The notes beneath the pieces were generated by a model that was given only the letters and a program-made list of their open reading frames with translations, was not told the origin of the DNA and made no database searches. Below are positions 60,019 to 64,000 of a DNA stretch of 64,000 nt, piece after piece. A program made the translations under genes and the position numbers. Every line of letters starts with the position of its first letter. Positions within the stretch are counted from its first letter, which is position 1. Origin of the DNA: Tenebrio molitor (taxonomy: Eukaryota > Arthropoda > Insecta > Coleoptera > Tenebrionidae); the NCBI RefSeq assembly GCF_963966145.1, contig NC_091052.1:14384001-14448000 (forward strand), given 5' to 3'.

Positions 60019-61680
60019 TCAGAGGCTGCACTGATTGGAACCGCCGCTTGCAGTAATCGCCGACAGAGGGTAACGGCCCACTCACAAAGATGGCACTCCC
60101 GATCCCGACCGCGGCCGACTCGATTTTCTCACAAAAACAAAAACCGCACTCTAATCTTCATCTTTATCTTCATTTTCGTAGCATCGGTCCCGTTAATTTC
60201 ATTTGTAACACACTTTCGACTGTACGCACTCCAACTTTAATTATAATCGACAAATGTGGCCCTTCACGTTCGGTCGGACCGCGGCGGCCCTACGACTGAA
60301 AGTTTTTGCGTTTTTCGACAGTGCAGGTCGAAACTTTCTATTTTTTGGTTCAATCCTTTATTGCTTTATTGTGGCCCATCTAGGTGATCGCAGAAAGGGT
60401 TCTTGTTTGTGGATCTATTTACAGTCTGTTTTATGACCCATTGTTACAGTTTTTTGTGACCCAACCCATTGACGCTCTCCTTTCCTTACAATTTATGTAA
60501 AAACATGAAATCACTGTTATTTCGGTAGGGCTCGACTCCTCCATAAAAATTTATGGAATTGTAACTAACACCCCATAAATCACCACGTTAGACTTTTTCA
60601 TCTACTAGAGAAACTACAAACTGTCAAACTTACTGATATTCTTGGTAGCCAACGACAAAACAAGATTAGAACGTACCGGGCTTTCTTTTCTCTGAATTGA
60701 TTGATAAAAAAATTGATTAAGCCGCATTTCTTCACTTAGACCGGTTCCATCTCTGAAAGTTTCTTGTGGCCGATCAATATCGTAATGTCTTCAATTGACG
60801 ACTTCGTGAAAGTTTTAACAGTACAGTTTTAAGTATCTCCGTAAGTCTGAAAAGTTTATTTCATTTTAGCTAAATTAGAACGAGTGGATTGCGTTAAGTT
60901 TTAATTGGAGCAACTAAGCAACTTAGCGGCTCAATTATCGTCAAGATTTAGATGATCTGCCGAATGCGCCCATGTCACCGTGAAAGCCACATTATCTAAT
61001 CTGAATTGCCTCTAAATGTGTCTCCGAACCAGTTCTAAAAATATCCATTATTATTATTACTGCTACTACTGCTACAATCTTATCAATTGTTAATAAATTG
61101 TTCATAATTTCTCGTATTATTGCTGGTGCATGTTGCTGTAACGTATGTAGTTAACAGGAAGAGAAACAGATGAGAAAAGCGCCATTTAACACGCTCGTAA
61201 CATAACCTCAACCCAGAAAACTGTGTGACAGATGTGTGGATGCACTAATATCGACACACGTCACATGTGTTATTGCTCAGATCTCGTTGCCTGTGCAGGT
61301 TTTGTTCTTTTTTGAGCTCAGATGTCTTGTTTTTGTTAAAAAAATAAAATAAAATATCTACAGCGTGATCAACAATGACTGAGTCTGTTGGCAATGAAAC
61401 AATTGAAAAATATTGGTGTTTTTCTGTTTCGTAATTGGCACTGACCGGATGTTTTAACTTGACACGACATTAAAAAAAAATTAGGTTATGTCGGGTATGT
61501 TTATGCTAATAGATACAAAAATGACCCTTTGATGGTAAACGCCAAATTCGCCTGTCAACTCTGTCAAAACTGACAACCGGAAATGCGTTTAGATTACAGT
61601 GGTATCAAAATCATTCAATCATTCAGTCATTCTTGATCACGTTGTAGTAATTTTAGCAAAATATGCGCAAGATTCAGTAG
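60019..61680. other. Downstream intergenic DNA
   Basis: Mixed to AT-rich. An AAAGATGGCACTCCC string at 60088-60102 is a weak second CTCF-core-like match. No gene recognised. Confidence 0.35.
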
Positions 61681-62870
61681 TTTTTTCTTCTCGCTCCAAA
61701 TTTTCGATATTCTATTGATTCTTTACGTCAGTATACATTTAGCATACTTTTTCTTTTTTATGCTCCACCTGGTTAATATTATCAATTTCTTCTTTTTCCT
61801 TGCGTTATTTTTTTATTCTAAATTTCCCTGTTTTCTATATTTAGGCTTTTTTAAAATTACCTACTTATGTTTAGGTATTTTTTACAATACCTACATATCT
61901 TTCGATTTCATTCCTCGTTTTCTTTTTGACCTCCCTTTACACTCCACCAATCTCTAACAATCTGATTATCACTTCTTATCAATAGTCCTTAATTTGTTTT
62001 TTTTTTACGTTTTCGTTCCAATTTTTTATAGGTAGGTATATTTTTTTACTCTGAATCTTCTTTAGTTATTTAGATTTTTGTAACATATCTTCTGTTGTTT
62101 TTCTTTCATTCTCCTCGTTCGCTCTAATTTTTTTCCATAATGATTATCGTAACTCATGAGTCATGACCCATTGTCTATTTTTTTTATATTTGAATTATTC
62201 TAATGTACCTATAGTAAAAACGTTTTAGATGTGGATTGTTAAATTCAAGTTCGCTTAAAACTTATGATTGAACTGTACATACTTTAGTGAGAAATCTGTC
62301 AAAAATTCCGCATACTTTATAAGCGCGCCTAGTTACTTTTCCTGGTACTGCCAACTCAACGACAAATCCCCAATCCACCTCTATACCTAACGTTCTGGCA
62401 ATATGTTGCATAGTGTTCTTCATTTTCTTAAGGTTTATTTTATTATTTTACTGTGAATCTTCTTTTTATTTAGTCATTTTGTGTTGTTTTTTTTTTCTTT
62501 TTTTATGTACTTTCCGTCTCCTTTCATTCTTCTTTATTTATTTATTGTAGTTTTCTTTTCTCTGAAGATTCTCCTAGCTTATTGTTCCATTTTCTTTTCT
62601 AGGTACACCCCTTCTTCATTCTTTCACCACCTTGTTGATTTTATCAAAATCTTCATTTTCTTTACCTTGTACCATAAATCTTCCTTAGTCATTTAAATTC
62701 TTGCAACATATCTTCCTTTCCCTTTATTCTCTCCATTCCCTGTAATTTTTTCTTCTATGAAGATTCTCCTAAATTATATTCAATTTTTCATTCTTCCCCC
62801 ACTTAATACTAATTAAACGATTTCATTTTTTTTTGTTTGTCCCTTCGCACCCTTCATCTCCCAACACACG
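61680..62870. repeat. Pyrimidine-rich low-complexity block
   Basis: The + strand is strongly T/C biased with TTCTTC, TTTTCT and CTTCATTC words. Phrases such as TTGTAACATATCTTC recur (62079 and 62702) with GAAGATTCTCCTA (62563 and 62759), so it contains an old duplicated repeat. Open frames are compositional. Confidence 0.6.
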
Positions 62871-63360
62871 TTCTGTTATCTCTCTCATCACATTACTTCA
62901 CCCTTTACTCCCCCACCCTTGCCGTTACTACGTGAATTATGACATATGCCTCGGCAACCGCGACGCTTTCGCTTTGGTCTCCTGCCTGAATGCCGGGGGG
63001 CCGAAATTTTCGTTCGGAATGTGTCAAGTTCCAGCCTCCGGTGGAGCATTTGAGGTGTCGGAAACGCATCTCGCTCTAAAAATCCGAACGATTTCGGTCC
63101 GAACGGGCGATACATTAGAGACACTTTCCCAAACGAGCAAGGGCAGCATTAACGGACTCATTAACGGCGGAACGTTCCTTAATTATATGCCGGAATGTCC
63201 TTTAATCAACGGCAACGGCCAAGAAGAAAAAGTAGAATTTCCATCCGAATTTAAATTGTTGTTTTGTAGATTTATAACGGATAGAAATTTCGGTAGAGGG
63301 AAATTTCAAACAAAACATATTATTAAGATTCCTCGAAAACACATAATGTACGTTTTTTAG
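62871..63360. other. Higher-complexity segment with an unrecognised open frame
   Basis: Composition shifts abruptly to balanced GC from about 62925 to 63200. The + frame stays open from the pyrimidine block to a stop at 63358-63360. The region with normal amino-acid content (from about RYYVNYDICLGNRD to LINGNGQEE) resembles no family I know. It may be conserved noncoding DNA with a chance frame, or a fragment of an exon; I cannot decide. Confidence 0.25.
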
Positions 63361-64000
63361 TCACCGACGGCCCCACCTTGACTTGCTCGAAATATTTATG
63401 AGAGGAGATAATGAGATTCTAACAGCAGCCCGACAATACCTGGTCGGCACGACAACCATCTGATTCATCAGCCACTGTCAAGACGGCCATTTTGAATAAT
63501 AAAAGTAATTTTTAATGTGCCATGAATAAATTTGGCCCCGATACGAGGGACTTAATCAAAATGGGAGGTTTCGTGCGGCGTTTAGGTGCGCCAGGGACGG
63601 ACAACAACATTTAGGTATTTCCACAAACAACAAACATTTTTTTACTTTTCCACAACTCAAAACTACCAGAAAATCCACATAATAATTACAATAATTTTTT
63701 TTTTTAATTTGTAGATATTTAATTGGGTCTCTCTTGTGGCTCCTTCAAACTGAAATATTTTTGAGTTTTTGGGAACAACAAAATTATTTATCTTTGCCCA
63801 AAAAATTTCCAAATCAGACGAAATAATTGTAGACTCTTCACTCAATCCACATTGTCTACTGCAGAATCTTTTGCCCAATAAATATTTCTTTTTCTTGTCT
63901 CGATCCGTCCCTGGCCTCGATGGACAATTAATTAAAACCACGGCCTAAACTCTCTATTAAAGACTCTGATTGGGACAGTGCCCATAAAAAAATTAGGTTC
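63361..64000. other. Terminal intergenic DNA
   Basis: AT-rich with no recognised gene or repeat boundary up to the window end. Confidence 0.35.

Noticed and set aside
61724..61746. CAGTATACATTT near 61730, partly like the iab-4 star strand
   Set aside because: The match stops after eight bases and no complementary arm lies nearby.
1..64000. tRNA genes, CRISPR arrays, bacterial operons
   Set aside because: No tRNA B-box with paired arms was recognised by eye; the genome is clearly animal nuclear DNA, so prokaryotic systems are not expected and none were seen.

Overview
The window looks like insect nuclear DNA, most probably from a beetle: AT-rich intergenic sequence, one GC-rich Hox gene with a very long intron, and small non-autonomous transposons. 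The only protein-coding gene I can support is the Hox gene abdominal-A (abd-A), on the + strand. It has three coding exons: a large exon 1 (14064-14691) ending just after the YPWM hexapeptide, a microexon (14966-15010) encoding the TDWM-type linker, and a homeobox exon (45812-46209) about 30.8 kb further on. The spliced protein is 356 aa, or 352 aa with an alternative in-frame donor, and runs from the MSSKF start to the LLKAVSKV tail. The beetle assignment rests on recalled similarity of the N-terminus to Tribolium abd-A and is inference.

Layout. 1-13.3 kb: upstream flank, on the Abd-B side if insect Hox order holds; pyrimidine-rich low-complexity DNA, a foldback transposon, a decayed repeat array, GC-rich islets and a decayed transposase fragment. 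13.3-14.06 kb: probable 5' leader with small upstream ORFs, one sharing an ATGA overlap with the abd-A start. 14.06-15.01 kb: exon 1, a 274-nt intron and the microexon. 15.0-45.8 kb: giant intron 2, with no convincing nested gene, several unrelated degenerate tandem arrays, transposon remnants, GC-rich islets and a 200-N assembly gap. 45.8-48.15 kb: homeobox exon and a long 3' UTR with seed matches for the Hox-cluster microRNAs iab-4/iab-8 and Pumilio motifs. 48.2-64 kb: downstream (Ubx-side) intergenic DNA with further arrays, a 5S rRNA-derived tandem unit, a third foldback copy, a CpG-rich block near 59.2 kb and a CTCF-like site at 60.0 kb.

The most interesting signals are: (1) two in-frame tandem splice donors 12 nt apart in the Hox linker microexon; (2) three iab-8-type seed matches, one overlapping an iab-4 seed match, in the abd-A 3' UTR; (3) a foldback transposon family with three copies, each flanked by a perfect 8-bp target duplication; (4) arrays of short strand-biased motifs (GTTCGTT over about 4.2 kb; TCTTTGATTG over 0.8 kb; a GTCACGTC palindrome over 0.7 kb) in a locus type that usually excludes repeats; (5) a 5S rRNA-derived tandem unit. 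I found no wholly new protein system.
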